In this document: positions 24,917 to 38,474 of the stretch, piece after piece | How positions within the stretch are numbered: position 1 is the first letter of the stretch | Layout: each line of letters begins with the position of its first letter | DNA from: Typha latifolia | Lineage: Eukaryota > Streptophyta > Magnoliopsida > Poales > Typhaceae | Length of the DNA stretch: 64,000 nucleotides | Direction of reading: 5' to 3' | NCBI GenBank assembly: GCA_019914945.1 | Contig: CM034099.1 | Span: 24,116,501-24,180,500, forward strand | Notes under the pieces: model-generated | The model's input: only the letters and a program-made list of their open reading frames with translations | The model's database searches: none | Told to the model about the DNA's origin: nothing | Translations under genes and position numbers: made by a program

Positions 24917-25428
24917 ACGCACATGGAGAGACGAACGAAAAAAGAAAGGGAATATCACCGAGGAAACGAAAAAGCAGGTAGCGCTGAACTGCTGCTATCT
25001 GCAGTGTGCGGAGTTATTAGATCTTCAGCTTTGCATTCAATGTTGCAAGTACTCCGGGGTCAAGGCACACCCGATACAGTTATCTTGGTCCTTGCAACCT
25101 AATTAAGTGAGATGTTTCAGATTATGAATTAACAGAATAATAAACATCTTTTCCATAAACGAGGTAATGGCTTTGTTTGACGAAATATCACAAGCATAAC
25201 ATATCTTGTGCTCGACAGAGGCATCTATCCAATGATGGGTACCATTTTAATAGGAAAATAATGAAAAAGAAAACAAAAAAATAAAAGAAAAGGAAAGGAA
25301 AGACCAACTTCCATGTGATGAGTTGAGACCTCTCCTAGCATTGTTTAAACATAGCAGGTGCATATTCAACCAGGCGGGCCTTTGTGGATATTACATGCTT
25401 CAGGAAGTGATGAAAATAAATGATGCAA

Positions 25429-28400
25429 CTAACCCTTGGTTTCTCCAAGCTCCACATCCTTCAAAGGAGCTTTTTCCTCTCCATCCTTCAGAAGACGAAT
25501 TTCCTCTTCGGTCAAGCTAGTTTTGCTAAGTATATTCCTAGCATTTGCTTTCTCCACCTCTATAGCCCAGCTATAGACAATCATGCCAACCACAGCAAGC
25601 ACCATTCCCAATATATTTTTCAAAGTCATCTCCGAATCAAATAGTAGCCAACCAAGTGTAAGCACACAAACAGTTTTCATATGACCGAGGACCTGGAAGG
25701 AGACTGCTGAGAAACGGCCAATGCAGAGGTACTGACTTATGTTGCAAAATACAGCAAGCAAACACGAGAGGAGTATGAAGATCTGCAAAATATTTTGTAA
25801 CCATCATTTCTGCCCTTTCGACAAGTAAAAGATTGCAACAGATAAAAGTGGAGAGGAGACTTACAATGGCGCCGGAGGAGAAATTGTACTTCATTAGAGA
25901 TTTGCCATTCAGGTAGTAATCTATGAAAGGACCAAGAAGCAGAAGAGAGACAGCTTGTATTGGAGCAGTCTTACTTAAAAGTTCAAAAGAGCCAATGGAA
26001 TACTTCTTCTGCAAGGACCCGATTGACTGAAGAAAAGAGTAGAAATCCACATATGGGTCATAATGAACCAAGAAAACCATCAAAAGCTCTGACTGATGTC
26101 AAAAATCTATTATTCATAGCATCAACCTAACATTTAAGTCTGATTTTTAACCACCTCTACTCAGCAATTTTTTTTTTCTTGCAGAGAATTTCGTAGATGG
26201 CTGGCTCCATGCATTGAAAGCCCAAACAATGTTAAAATGAATATAATAGACCTGTGGAATTACACTTTTAATGGAATGATAAGTGCTATTCTGCTTCCTT
26301 CTGTCCTTACTACTATTGAGCAAGTTACCAAAGCTTTGCAGTAATAGATAATTCAATGCTATCTAGATGGTGTATATCAATGCAAGTCTTACCTGCTCCA
26401 TGCAGTAAAGCTTTGAACATACTTAAAGAACAAAGAAAATTACTCACCTGCTTTAGGTTATCAGAATATAACCACTCTATGAAATGCTACACACAACCTA
26501 CGGGCTACAGGTGCGTACAATATTTATTTGAATGAAACCACAAATCTACACCTCTTTAGAAAGTAGTAGGTTATACATCAAAAATTTCCCAGGGAAAACA
26601 CTGATAAACTCATAAGCATATGCTAAGTTTCTAACGCATGCCTACTTACCTGCTTAATGATAAAAAAATAACATCACCGATATAACTTTTCTAATTTTAA
26701 CCAACTTAAATGAGAATTTCAAATATTTCATGACGAAAGGTAACATCAATATAAATGAAACCAGTATGATAGTACTCAATCCCTCCCAAAACAAAAATAT
26801 ACATGCATAATGCGTAAGCATAGGAAGTAAGATCTTGGCATATTATTTCCAAATTATGATCAGGTGATGAGAACCGCATTCATCTAGTCATTGCCTTCAA
26901 ATCTATGCGAGTGTACAAAGCTCCTCCTAGAGCACAAATGAATTTAATATTCAAGGAAACAACTAGCATTTCAATAGGAAGAGCTGTACCTTCTAGTGCT
27001 AATATGCGTATCAATTCTTTTTAAATGATCCTAATCAGGCTATTTCTAATTTACCTTAATTTTTTTTAGACAATTTGGATGTTAAAGTTTCAACAAGGGA
27101 AAAAGGCTAACAATCCTAAAAGGACATTCATCGGACCTTAGTAGAATTGTAGTCCATTCTCAGATTTACTAGGCTTCAGTTCTGTGTGCACAACTAATTT
27201 CAAGTGAATAATTAGTCAATAACATCTACATTATACAGAATCTTTCACCTAAACATAATCAAGATCGTGTGATTTTGTAGTCAAAACATTTCTCCAACAT
27301 ATTAAGATGGTTTTTTTGTGCACCCGTGTCCTCATTCCTACAGCATCTGTGTTATATTATCTCCATGTATTTGTTGACACTCAAATTTAAAGAAGTCAGC
27401 AATGAGCAGATCGCAATTGCCTATTGAATGCACTATTGTAACTTCACTGATCTTAAACTGATTTGTTGGAGTTGGCAAAGATACGGGTGAGAATCATATC
27501 AAGAAGGTAAGCCTGACTTTTTGGTCATATATAGATAAAAGGAAAAAAAAAAACATAGAAGTATGACCTTTTGTGATAGAAGTATGAAATACACAAGCAA
27601 TTTATGAAAACTTTACAAATCCATATAGGCAAGCTTTTGAACTAGCTAAATGGAAGTAATATCTGATAGAAACAACAGGCAACATAATTTAACATAACTG
27701 ACAGAACTTGATCTCCTTAAGAGATTAATTCCTTGTTCTTCTGTTTCCGATGTACCTTAACCTTAACATGTACATGAATTTGCCAATCAACAAGGCCATG
27801 CTGGATAACCCTAAGCCTGCCAACTAAAAACGTTGGAGCTTTAATGATGGTAACTATTCCCATTTATTTTTCTCCCTTACAAGGGCATAATTTAGAGTGA
27901 TCCAATTTCCAACTTCAGTCATAGATCAATGTTTAAGAATAAACTTATTCTTTCACTGTTAACAGATCAACTTTTGCCAATATTTGGAATTTATCAAATG
28001 TAGAGACAATAATTGTCTGTAAGAGAAAAAGAGCAATATCTGAGGTTACTCACAATTTGTTGCAAGGATGTTGACAATACTGCTATACAAGCACATAAAA
28101 AACCCTTGAAATTAACTTTCACATCCGTCACTGTACAGACGCCTACTCCCACAACGACCACCCCCACAGCTATTTTCACTTCTTTAGAGTAGTGCTTGCT
28201 GTGAAGGATCCACTCCATCACACAAACCACAGGAATCATGCTCAGCTTTGAGATCTACAGCCAAAACAAGATAACATGACTATCTCTGCGTGCAAGTCCG
28301 AAAAAAGAGAGGAATAGCTGAGATTTCAAAAAATACCTGATAGAATCCAACAGAGTTGAGCATAAGGCTCAAGTTCATGCCAGTAATGGATGTATTGGCA

Positions 28401-29303
28401 ACAACAGAGAACCAGAGTAGCTCCCATAGGGGAACATGCTTTGACGTAGAATAGCCAGTTGCATTAGAGACCAGCCCGACCAGTGCAGTAACCGAAAAGT
28501 GGAACCCAGTTAGCGTTGTTGCTGAAAATTACAAGGCTGAGGTTAGACATTTATTGGAAGGATAGTAAAATCAAACATGCACAGTAGTCCAGATAAACTT
28601 GGCAAACCACAAAAATGTTGTAAGACTGTCCAGTGCATACGAAAGCAGGCGAGACTGATTATTCTTCCATGGAGGAATTGGGTGATGCTGAAGAAAAGAA
28701 TGTCAGTGGGCAGCGGATTAATACCAATACCAAGCATGTCTACATGAGGAAGATGCAAGAAAATGAGGCGAGGAAGGAAAAGGGCATGGAGGAGCGGCCG
28801 ATGCCAGAAAGATCGGTAGTGGAGTAGAATCCTATTTGGTTTGATTCGGAGGGAGAAACCGAGGACTGTTACGACGGATCTAAGAAGAAAGAGGATGGAA
28901 GAAAGAGAGGAGGGGCATACTGATGTCAATCGAGATCGAGGCTTCAGATCAAGAATCCTCCTCCTAGTACTACTACTGATAGCAACAATAAATGTAAGGA
29001 ACTCGTGGATCGGAGGTGTATGTATGACGTTCTTTGTAGGGCATCGGAACAGTGAACGACCAATTCAGTGCCAGAAGGAGGGGTTAAGTGTAATTAAAAA
29101 AAAAAAGTAACGAATGAAGGAAACGAGAGTAGAGCAGAGAGAAGGTAGAGATAGAATTGCGGACCAAAAGAGAAGGCGTAACCGGCGGGAGACATGAGCT
29201 GCTTGTTGGTCATGATGAGGCCCACCGAGCTCACCACGTTCATCCCCCACGCTCCCACATCTGACACAGGCGACTTCTTCTTCTCCCCCTCCGCCGCGGC
29301 CAT
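25429..29303 (-). CDS. URGT: Golgi nucleotide-sugar transporter, UDP-rhamnose/UDP-galactose (URGT) type (346 aa)
   Basis: Exons on the minus strand: 29303-29165, 28521-28337, 28254-28054, 26026-25865, 25782-25429 (1041 nt, phases consistent). The protein shows the hallmarks of the plant NST/TPT family: VSDVGAWGMNVVSSVGLIM at the N-terminus, LNSVGFYQISKLSMIPVVC, TVTDVKVN, STSLQQI, IGSLQKKYSIGSFELLSKTAP and a VLGHMKTVCVLTLGWLLFD segment, with about ten membrane helices and a charged cytosolic C-tail. The family exchanges UDP-sugars for UMP across Golgi membranes to supply pectin and other wall polysaccharide synthesis. Assignment to the URGT subgroup rather than the related UDP-xylose transporters rests on remembered motif similarity; the exact substrate is inference. 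Intron 3 is about 2 kb and carries nothing recognisable. A GA repeat lies 5' of the gene. Confidence 0.93.
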
Positions 29304-29733
29304 CTTCAGATTAGCCAGCCAAGAACCGGAGTCGCTGAGGTGCGGAAGAACTTGGATGGCCAGGGAGATTGAAGAAAGAGAGCAACTTTCCCCCTATTCT
29401 TAATAACTCTCCTCTTTGTCTCTTTCCTTGTTAGCTTCGCTTCCTCCTTTCCCTTTTTGGACTTTCTCTCTTATTAGCTCTGTCCGTGGCTAATCTTCCT
29501 CCCTTCAGTAAAACGCCACACAAACGTATTAAGTAATTACCCCACTGTAAAGCCCTCCCGTCGCCGTCACCTTCCCCCTTTGCAAATGAATAGCTACAAA
29601 AGCTAGGAATAGACAGACAGAGAGGAGAGAACAAAGTGCGGACCGGCCCTTGCTACTAAGATGGTATATATATATATGAATTGTTAAGAACGGAGAGGTG
29701 GGTGTGGGGGGTGGGGGGGAAGGGGGGTGGTTC

Positions 29734-29736
<3 letters not shown>

Positions 29737-29781
<45 letters not shown>
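29737..29781. repeat. (GA)n microsatellite upstream of the URGT-type gene
   Basis: A 45-bp perfect GA run, 434 bases 5' of the start codon at 29303 (minus-strand gene), preceded by a G-rich tract. Confidence 0.9.
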
Positions 29782-29784
<3 letters not shown>

Positions 29785-30350
29785 GCGGATTAATTGTAAT
29801 TGTAAAAATATTAATCTTCTCTCTTTCGAGTCTGCCAAATTACTGTTCCATTCTTATTGTCCTCCTCCTCCATTCCAGGGATGAAAAGGAAAAGACGACG
29901 AAGCGATGATCACATGGGGAGGATTAATTGTAGGATTTAGAATAATTCAGCAAGTAGTCGACGAAGGATACGTCGTTTCTGCTTGCTACTTCAGTTAAAA
30001 TCTTAACATACAATCTTATGATATTTCAATTTTGAATTCTACGATTTAGACTTTTACCGGCCTTCTGTTTTGACTGAGCATCAGGGATACAACAGGAGAC
30101 GTTCGATGTCCCTCAAATCAAATCGGACTTCTTGTGGCTCTACCTTGGTAGTTTGCCTGTTCCTTTATCTGACAAGTGGAAAGGGAATGGGGGTTGAAAA
30201 GGATCTACCCACCAACTACAACTCCATTATAAACTCTCCAAATGCTTCTTACTCCCAGTTTTGCATGCATGCTACTAACTGCATGATAATTCATTCACTG
30301 ACATATAACTTTATAAACAGGAAGGAAGAGTTGGTAGAAGAGGGTACAGT

Positions 30351-30418
30351 ATACATACGTACGTACATACATACATACATATATATATATATATGTATGT
30401 ATATATATATATATATTG
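30351..30418. repeat. Compound simple repeat (ACGT)n(ACAT)n(AT)n
   Basis: Successive tetranucleotide and dinucleotide runs, self-complementary over much of the length, so it could form hairpins. Such tracts are highly polymorphic in length. Confidence 0.85.
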
Positions 30419-33400
30419 TCAGATTCCGAAAAGAGTCAGTTTAACAAATCGGGTCAAACCCCAAGAAGGAATTGAAGAGGATGATTAGAACATATATTGG
30501 CACTAATAAATGTCCAAGGATGCGGTCTTCCCAAGTTGACAACTCCTATGAAGTCGTCTCGTTTTTTACACTTTTCGTTTTTGTTAAGAGAGTCTCGTTG
30601 CCGACTCTTATCTTAATGGGGCCAAACTTTGACGGGTTCATCGCCGAGACTCAATTGAATACTCTACCATTATATTTAAATTATTTTTTATCAGTATATT
30701 ATATTAAGCATGTGCGCGAGGCCAAATATAGCACACAGGTGGGTGGGGCTCATATGTAACGAAAGTAGCAGCTTTTTTTTTGTTTTGTTTTAAAAAATGA
30801 AAGACTAGATATGAGCTAGATAAAGAGCTTAACTCTCCTTGAATACAAAGTCATTAAGATTCATCAAATTTTAACTAATATACTATAAGTCATTCAGTTT
30901 AGACTTAAAGTCGTGTGTGTTGTTGAACTAACATTGCTACAAGCTATTGCGCTGTCGAGCTGCTCCTCTAAGACAATTGCAATGTCGAGCCATTAATTAA
31001 GCAAGGCCACTACCGACCACCAAATAATTTCTTCCATAATAATTATTTAGAATTGGAATTGATCCCATAACATTTTTAGTCATAAGAAAAGCGCTTTGCA
31101 GGGGTTTTCACTAAATAAATATTTTTTAAAATTTATTTGTCAAGATAAAATATACCTAAGTAAAAGACTAAATTATTAAATATTTTACCCAGTCAAAAGT
31201 ATAAATGTTAAAAAATTTATCAATTTACTAGGAACAGATAATACACATAAAATATTACAAAATAAATATTTATTGTAAAATAATAAACTGTTCACTTTTG
31301 TAGATTATAATTTTACAATTTATTGTCCATTTTAGACATATAGTGTGTTGTTACGAAGAAGAAAGAAAAATAAATATAATGAAACTTAATCGAACATTAA
31401 ATGAAAAAATATTAGTAAAAATATAAATAAAAAATTTGTAGTGTCCGTAATTTTTGCTCGATTATCTATTTTAATAATAAAAATATGTCATTATGAAAAT
31501 ATGAAAAAAAATCTATAAGTTGGAATTGTTCTAAGCAGCCAACTACTTTCAGAATTGCAAAAAAAAAAAATGTAGGTCCTCTAAATAAAATTTTAAATTT
31601 AATTTACCAAATTGTCTTCAATTATTCAGTATTTTCTAATATAAAATGTTGATATGATCAGTATTTCACTTTTGGCTGGATAAAACATAGGATACAGTAA
31701 TACATACTTATTTTGGTAGTAAGTTTAAAGAATGACCAATTTGAGTATATAACTTTTAAAAGAGGGCTAACTCTTGATATACGCAATAGTTATACTCCTC
31801 ATTGAGTTTGCTCATTAGAAGGAAATTCTATCAAATTCGTTATTCAAAAATCATACGCAAAAATTGTACCGTATTCTGTTGCATGATCTACTGTACCCAA
31901 CAAAAAAAGGAACAAATACATAGAAAGTAAACGTACATATAGAACGTATTACCAGCAACATCGCCCCTCAAGGAAAACCATAAGTAACTATAAATTTCTC
32001 TTTAAGGAAACTGTTTTCAAGGAAAACCAATATGTGGTCTTGTTAATCTCTGTACTGAGGATTAACTAAATTAAATATAGTTACTTTTCGTTTTAACCAG
32101 CGAGAGTATTGCAAGCAAAAGTAATGGAGGTTTGTAGAACAATTATTTATGATGAGCTAAGAAACTAAAAAGCTTGGAGCCTTGGTGAAATATGCTTTGC
32201 GTACTTGCGTGCTTCAACTATAGCGTGACAGGCGAGAAAAGAAAAAGCGAAAGGAGGATACAGGATACTGGATACTGGATACATTCACTAATGAAGTCTT
32301 CTTCCTATATAAAAACAAATGAAATTAAACGATCCGGGAAAAGCTCTATTTTCTAGAGAATTTGGTCGCATCGTATCAACTTCACTACGTGGGAACGGGT
32401 TGAATTCCTTCATTTGGCGTGCCAGCTTCTCTTTTGTACTAGTCAATTAAAGTGTCCCGTCGCCTCGGATCCTGATGATCATCGAGTCAACGACGTTAAG
32501 GTCTCTATCTGACGATGTACTCTACGTGTAATAACCTCGATTTAAGATCAGGGACAGGGGTGCAAATTTTCCACTTTTTAATATTGACATGGTACACACA
32601 CCAAGGAAAGGAAAACGACCTACTTATATAACATTTAATTAATTTGTACTCTAGTATTAGATAGACCGTCTTGATCAGCAGACACATGATAGAGCCTTCT
32701 TCTTGGCTTCAGCAATGGATAGAGCGAGTAGCAGCCTGCAGGTCCTTCGTATTGAAGATGCAGTCAATCGGGCCGGCCCGTAGCCAAACTATTGGTTACC
32801 ATTAGCGGCCGGGCCCTTGCAGCAGAAGCTCCCTTGGCAACTCAGGGCCGGGCTTCTTGGGCCTATATGTGAGACATATACTTAAGGACACTCCACTCAT
32901 CGAATTTGAATTTGGTTCAATGTTGAAAATCACGTATAAAGCACTCAATTTTGCGCAATTAATGAAAGAAAAAACCACTGCCCATATCACAGAAACAAAT
33001 TTTACGTGGCCTTTGGGATTACATTTTTCAAAATTATAAATATAAGATTACCAAATAAAATAGCTATTGCACAGTTAATAATCTCCTTCTGGGCATACGA
33101 CTATACGTAAAAGTTCGACATTTTCTTTTAGAGAATTACATCTACTATTTTAACTTATTGAAAGAATATATTACTTTTTAAATGATTTAGAGGGATTATG
33201 TTTTGTGTCTGTTTGATGCTTAATGTTGTTAAAGTTGATTTGATTTTTTTTTCTGTCAATGTTTTTTCAGCATATATGAATATATGATCCAGATTTATTT
33301 TAGAAATAAAAACTCCGGTAATTAAATAATAGTCCGGTGATACCATTTCTTCAAGCGCTAAGTGGATCGTGCGAACTCTTTCAAATTTTAAACTAATATA

Positions 33401-34633
33401 TATTCCTCTAATAAATGTAAAAGTAGATCTAGTTTTTTTATAATATATATATATATATAAAGATTTTAAAAGTTCCTTTGCTAGTCCGTACAGTTCGACT
33501 GCTTCCTCTAATAGCGATAAGTTCACTCAACTCTTACGGGAGAAGGAAGAAAAGTAAGCCGACTTGACTTTGTTGCCACAAAACACATGTCCATAGACGT
33601 GGCATGTCGTCGTATCCCAATTAACCGCATTCAAAGGGAAGGAGCGACGAAACTCAGAAAAGGCGATTGCTACGAAGGTTCTCTTGACAAAGAGGAGAGA
33701 AATAAAAATAAATGGAGAAAGTTTCTCCCCGAAGCAACGAAGTGCAGAGGTTTCTAGTAGGGCCGCCGACGCCGCGATTCAAAAGGCCTTTTATTTTAGA
33801 AAGGACTCAAAGGGTGGGTTCTTAATTTTTTTTTATTGTCCAACTATTGTCATAATTATTAGGAGATTTTACGAATCACAACTCATATTTTATATTTATA
33901 TTCTATTTTGAGATTTTTTTAATTTAATTTTTATTTTTTTTTTCTATCATTTTTATTTGACATCACATATTAATTTGGACATTACCCGTAATTTTTTTTA
34001 TTATAATATATAAAATAATTTATAAATACTTAAATTATTTTTATCTTCTTTATTTTTGTTATATACCTTATTATAATAATTATTTAATAAATTAATTACG
34101 AACTAATTAGATAATTATTAGATAGAGATGGAGGAGGAAGACTAAAAATTTTATCTAGTTCGACGAACCTTTGATTGAAGCAAGAATAGATAGAGAAAGA
34201 TGAAAAATGAGGAAGAAGAGAGGTGGTGGTGGTGGGGAGGAGAGGGTCCGGGAAGACGTAGGTTTACAAATTCCTCAAAATGTAACATAAATCACAAAAA
34301 ATATTAAATATAAAATGTAAAAATTCTCTAATTATTATTGTTATTAGCGTCGATGGACCGATTTTTAGTGGGGCTAGAAGCCTAGAACCCATCACAAGGC
34401 CCAATACTATCTATCTACTGGAGGATAACAATTTGACTGGTCTAAGGTGAGCTCTTACTCCGGTTGAGTTAAATATCCATGATAATGAGTTGATCAGGAG
34501 CTGAGGGCCAATAGCCCGCTACAATCGCGGCTTCATTCCTTCCTTCCTTCCTCCTCCGCCCATCGTTGACCCGACGAGGAGGGCAGCCTGAGGGCTTTAT
34601 TCTTGTTCCAAAGAGAGATAGAAAGGTTGAGAG

Positions 34634-35069
34634 ATGGGCGCAGCGGCGGATTGCCAGGTCGGAGTTGTTGTGCGGAGGAGGATCGCGGAGGAGGAGGAGG
34701 AGGATCGGGTGTCGTCGATGATGGTCATGGGGGTACCCAACAATTCCGACTCTAGTAGTTCCAACTCCAAGTGGTGGCCCCCCGGTTTCAGGTTCAGTCC
34801 GACCGACGAGGAACTGGTGGTCTACTACCTCAAGCGCAAGGTTTGCGGCCGCCGCCTCAAGCTCCCTTTGATCGGGGACATCGACATCTACAAGTGCGAG
34901 CCTTGGGAACTCCCCGGTAAGTATCGGATCATCATCATCCTCACATACACCTACATGATTCCTTTTACATCTGTTGGTAGGCCCAAATCCCGGATACCCT
35001 AGTTATCTATTCTTCCTTAATTACGATTGATTCCTCTGAAACAATCATCCGCATCGTCTTTTTGTTGCT

Positions 35070-35113
<44 letters not shown>

Positions 35114-37282
35114 ATGCTCCTCCGATGTTATTGTTTCTTCCTTTTATTATTTCCCCTTTGCGCAGACAAGTCCGTATTGAAGAGCGGCGACAAGCAGTGG
35201 TTCTTCTTCAGCCCCAGAGACAGGAAATACCCGAACGGGTCGAGATCGAATCGTGCTACCAAGTACGGCTACTGGAAGGCCACTGGAAAGGATCGCTCCA
35301 TCTGTTACCACTCCAAGGCCGTCGGTAACAAGAAGACCCTCGTCTATTACCAGGGCCGTGCTCCCAAGGGAGAACGCACCAACTGGGTCATGCATGAGTA
35401 TACCTTAGAAGAGGCGGCCCTTTCAAGCTTGCAAAATGTGCAGGTTATAAGAGAATACCCACTAACCTATGAATATTTTATTTTGTTTTTTTTTTCGAAT
35501 CAATTTTATTTCTTCTTTTGTATAATTTTCAATCGTCTCCACATCTACTTACTTGTCAAATTTCGCAGGATTATTACGCTCTCTATAAATTCTTCAGGAA
35601 GAGTGGGCCTGGCCCAAAGAATGGGGAACAATACGGGGCACCATTCAGAGAAGAAGAATGGGAGGATGATGCTGAGGATGATGGCACCTTTAACCTAAAT
35701 GTCACAGACAACATAATCACTGAGGCTGCCGGTAGTGCTGCTGCTTCTGGCTTGTCATCTGATGCTGGTAGCACTCTTCCAATAGGGGATCTGGAAGGCA
35801 TTCTACTACAGTTTTCAGAAGATCACAACATACTGCAACAGCAGACTGAGTTCTCTGCATCTGTCTCAGAGGTGCGTGCAATTCACCCTATATCTTCATA
35901 TTTCTGCATCCTCAATTTTTCTGTTAGCAAAAGATTTTGTTGTTCCATTGCAAGGTTTTGTTTGAGACTTCGAGTAATTATGGCATAAACATGAAGATAT
36001 CCAAATAATTATGCACAAAATTCTATACTTTAGTAGATGGCGAAAATACACGCAAGCATGTATGCTCTTCAGTATCAACTGCACCCACACATTAAAATGA
36101 GAGTATGCATTGTGTACCGATGTTTTAATAGGTGAATACATACATATATATACATATGCACGGTGCAGTCACACACATATGCTCTAACTGGATGAATTTT
36201 GTACTTCCTTAAGATTCTTCTATGCCTTTCTATTTATATTACTGATACTATTGATTGATACCTGATTAAATTTGTCATTTTTATGCAGATTGATATCAGA
36301 ACTGAAGTTGGAAGCCATCATCTGATGCCTTCAGTAGAACAAGAAAACACTTTGTTCGAACTGAACAATGCAGAGGCGAATTCTGAAAATGTACATTCTG
36401 ATTTTTCTTGTGCCCATGCTATTGAAAACCTTGAAGTAGTAACATCCTTTACCAATTGTCTGGAGAATGATCACTTCAGTGCTGACGGAGAGTTCTTGGA
36501 AATCAAGGATTTTGTTGATAATATCACCAACAATGAGAGTGTTTATGTCGCTGACGGATTATATGATACTTGTGAATATTTTGATGCTCCTATGTTTCTG
36601 AGTGAACCATTTGAGCCGCCAGTTGGAACGGGTAGAAATCCATACTTTGGTGATTTTAGTGGCGATGGAACACAAAATCAAGCTTTTTATTTCACGAGTC
36701 AGCTCTGGTCACATGACCAAGCTTTCAATGTGTCAACAGCTGCAGAGCAAAATCAAGTTGTAATGCCATCTCCAGCATCAGGTGCTTAATAACTCTGTAA
36801 ATGCTTAAATTCACAATTTACCAAAGCGGAGTCAACGATGCATCAATTCTGCTGATTTCTCATTTATCATTTTGCTATTGAATAATGTAGGTCTTGTGTA
36901 TACTAGTACTCCATTGAATCATGGGAAGAGTGCTCAAGAACAAGTCACCCCTGATTCTAATGCTTCACCATCATGGTTCAACTCGGCATTCTCTACATTG
37001 TTGGATTCTGTACCTAGCAGTCCTGCAATAGCCTCGGAGAACGCATTCATCAGTAAGGCACTTGAACGTGTTTCTAGCTTCAGGAAACAGCAGGTTGGAG
37101 GTCGGGATCCAGATACTGCAATAGATGGAGGAACTGCTGTCCCTGGAAGGAGACGAGGGAATAATGGTGGATTCCTTTTCATCTCATTCTTGGTTGGTTT
37201 GGGTGCCGTCTTATGGATCTTGTCTATTGGAGCTGCTTTAAAAGTTTTCAAGGGTTTATGGGGCCGGTTCATATCCTCGTAG
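34634..37282 (+). CDS. Membrane-anchored NAC transcription factor, ANAC017-like (582 aa)
   Basis: Exons: 34634-34916, 35166-35443, 35569-35871, 36289-36781, 36891-37282 (1749 nt, phases consistent). The NAC DNA-binding domain spans about 47-197, with [31 protein letters not shown], a [14 protein letters not shown] block, [14 protein letters not shown] and [12 protein letters not shown], followed by the YYALYKFF and [12 protein letters not shown] motifs typical of the ANAC017/013/016 group. The middle is acidic and Asp/Asn/Ser-rich, fitting an activation region. A single hydrophobic helix at about 547-568 near the C-terminus predicts a tail anchor in the ER. Relatives are freed by proteolysis and drive mitochondrial retrograde responses; that role is inferred by family. 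The 46-residue acidic/Arg-rich extension before the NAC domain is unusual; downstream Met29/Met30/Met32 are alternative starts. Intron 1 carries a 38-bp CT run. Confidence 0.93.
35071..35108. repeat. (CT)n microsatellite in NAC intron 1
   Basis: A 38-bp perfect CT run about 60 bases before the 3' splice site of intron 1, where it may double as part of the polypyrimidine tract. Confidence 0.9.
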
Positions 37283-38474
37283 GTACATGATGAAACATTG
37301 AACAAGTTCTCCTCCCCCATGTTTCACTGGATTTACTGATCCAACTCTAAATTTCTTCTAAGATGAAGTCATGTATGTATTATAAATAACACTCTTGCAC
37401 CAAATAGAAGGTTTGCGCTACCTAGTAGCACTCAAGATACTTGGGCTGAAAGAGCATATTTTATACGTGTAACATAGATAGAGCTGAGCAATGCTGCCAA
37501 CCAGGATCTGTTTTGTGGCAACATTTTTGTTTACGGGTCCCTACAGAAGTTTTATCTAACAGCTCATTGTGAAAGTTTTCTTGGCATGGAAGTAGAGAGG
37601 GGAGAGATTTATTTAATTCCTACTTAGTTCAGTGCTACGTGTTCTATCTCATATATTGCATTCATAGTTCTATTTTGTTGGAGTACTTTCTTTTGTTAAT
37701 GACCAGAAGATGATGTGCTCAGAAAGGCATTTCTTCTTATTCATTGTTTCTTACTGGAATTGTTGTAGGTGTTACATAGAATTATGCTCCAGCTCATGTC
37801 CAACCAGACAGAATATTTGAGATATTCCTGCATTAGGAACTAAAGTGTGTTAAATTATGTGTTGAAACAGATCGGACTAGCTACCAACTTAACTACATCA
37901 TCTTCTCTGTTGTGGAAGTGCATATTTCGCAGCTCTAACTGCTAGGATCTCGTTGTGGATCAGAATTTAGACCGGATGTTAAGCATCACTTCCCAGCTTT
38001 AAACTCGATTGCTGATCCTTGCTAATTATCTTTTTATTCAATTATGTATACCATCGTAAAGCCCTGACAAAAATGCTACAAACCATTTATTTGCTGCACT
38101 CGTCATTCCAACAGAATGTGTGTGAAGAACAAACATATATAAATTATTTTACAAATATTAGAATAAAATGTTTGTTTGGCGATAAACATGTAGGCAAGAA
38201 TCACAGATACGAGTATTTTAGCCTCATGGGCGACGGGCAAAAAACAGAATAACCAGAATACAACGTCTGGTTACAATATAGGAGGAGACCAACTCATCAA
38301 ATTGAGTGCATTTACATATATACAACTTCATACATACGGATAAAACTTACTGAGCAGCAGCAGACGACGACCACGAAAGGCTCTCATTTATTTGTTGCAT
38401 CCTCTCCTCGATCTGTAACAAGGATTTTTCTTCACACGGATATATAGATTATTATACGCCTTGGTAAGTAGTCT
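37283..38474. other. Intergenic region between convergent NAC and chitinase-like genes
   Basis: Contains both 3' flanks. No further gene or repeat is recognised. Confidence 0.6.

Larger units (their letters stand above)
22991..25428. other. Intergenic region: GA repeat, AT-rich tandem repeat and a hAT-type MITE
   Basis: Holds the 5' leader/promoter of the UVR-motif gene (with a GA tract), a very AT-rich stretch (about 23200-24400) with a ~227-bp tandem duplication, a 442-bp MITE (24475-24916), and the 3' flank of the nucleotide-sugar transporter gene. No gene is seen. Confidence 0.65.
29304..34633. other. Large intergenic region between divergent genes (URGT-type and NAC)
   Basis: About 5.3 kb containing the promoters of both flanking genes. 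It holds a GA run (29737-29781), a complex ACGT/ACAT/AT simple repeat (30351-30418), a small 7-bp GGATACT-type repeat near 32257-32280, and long AT-rich tracts (30780-34350). A 123-codon frame at 33155-33526 (minus) is low-complexity and AT-driven. I see no gene. Bases ~34500-34633 are the likely 5' leader of the NAC gene. Confidence 0.6.

Noticed and set aside
28543..29110. Open frames on both strands inside intron 1 of the transporter gene
   Set aside because: They lie wholly within an intron whose borders are fixed by the protein family, and show no domain or splice continuity.
33155..33526. 123-codon minus-strand frame in AT-rich intergenic DNA
   Set aside because: Composition-driven (Ile/Lys/Tyr-rich, with a TA repeat inside) and unrecognised.
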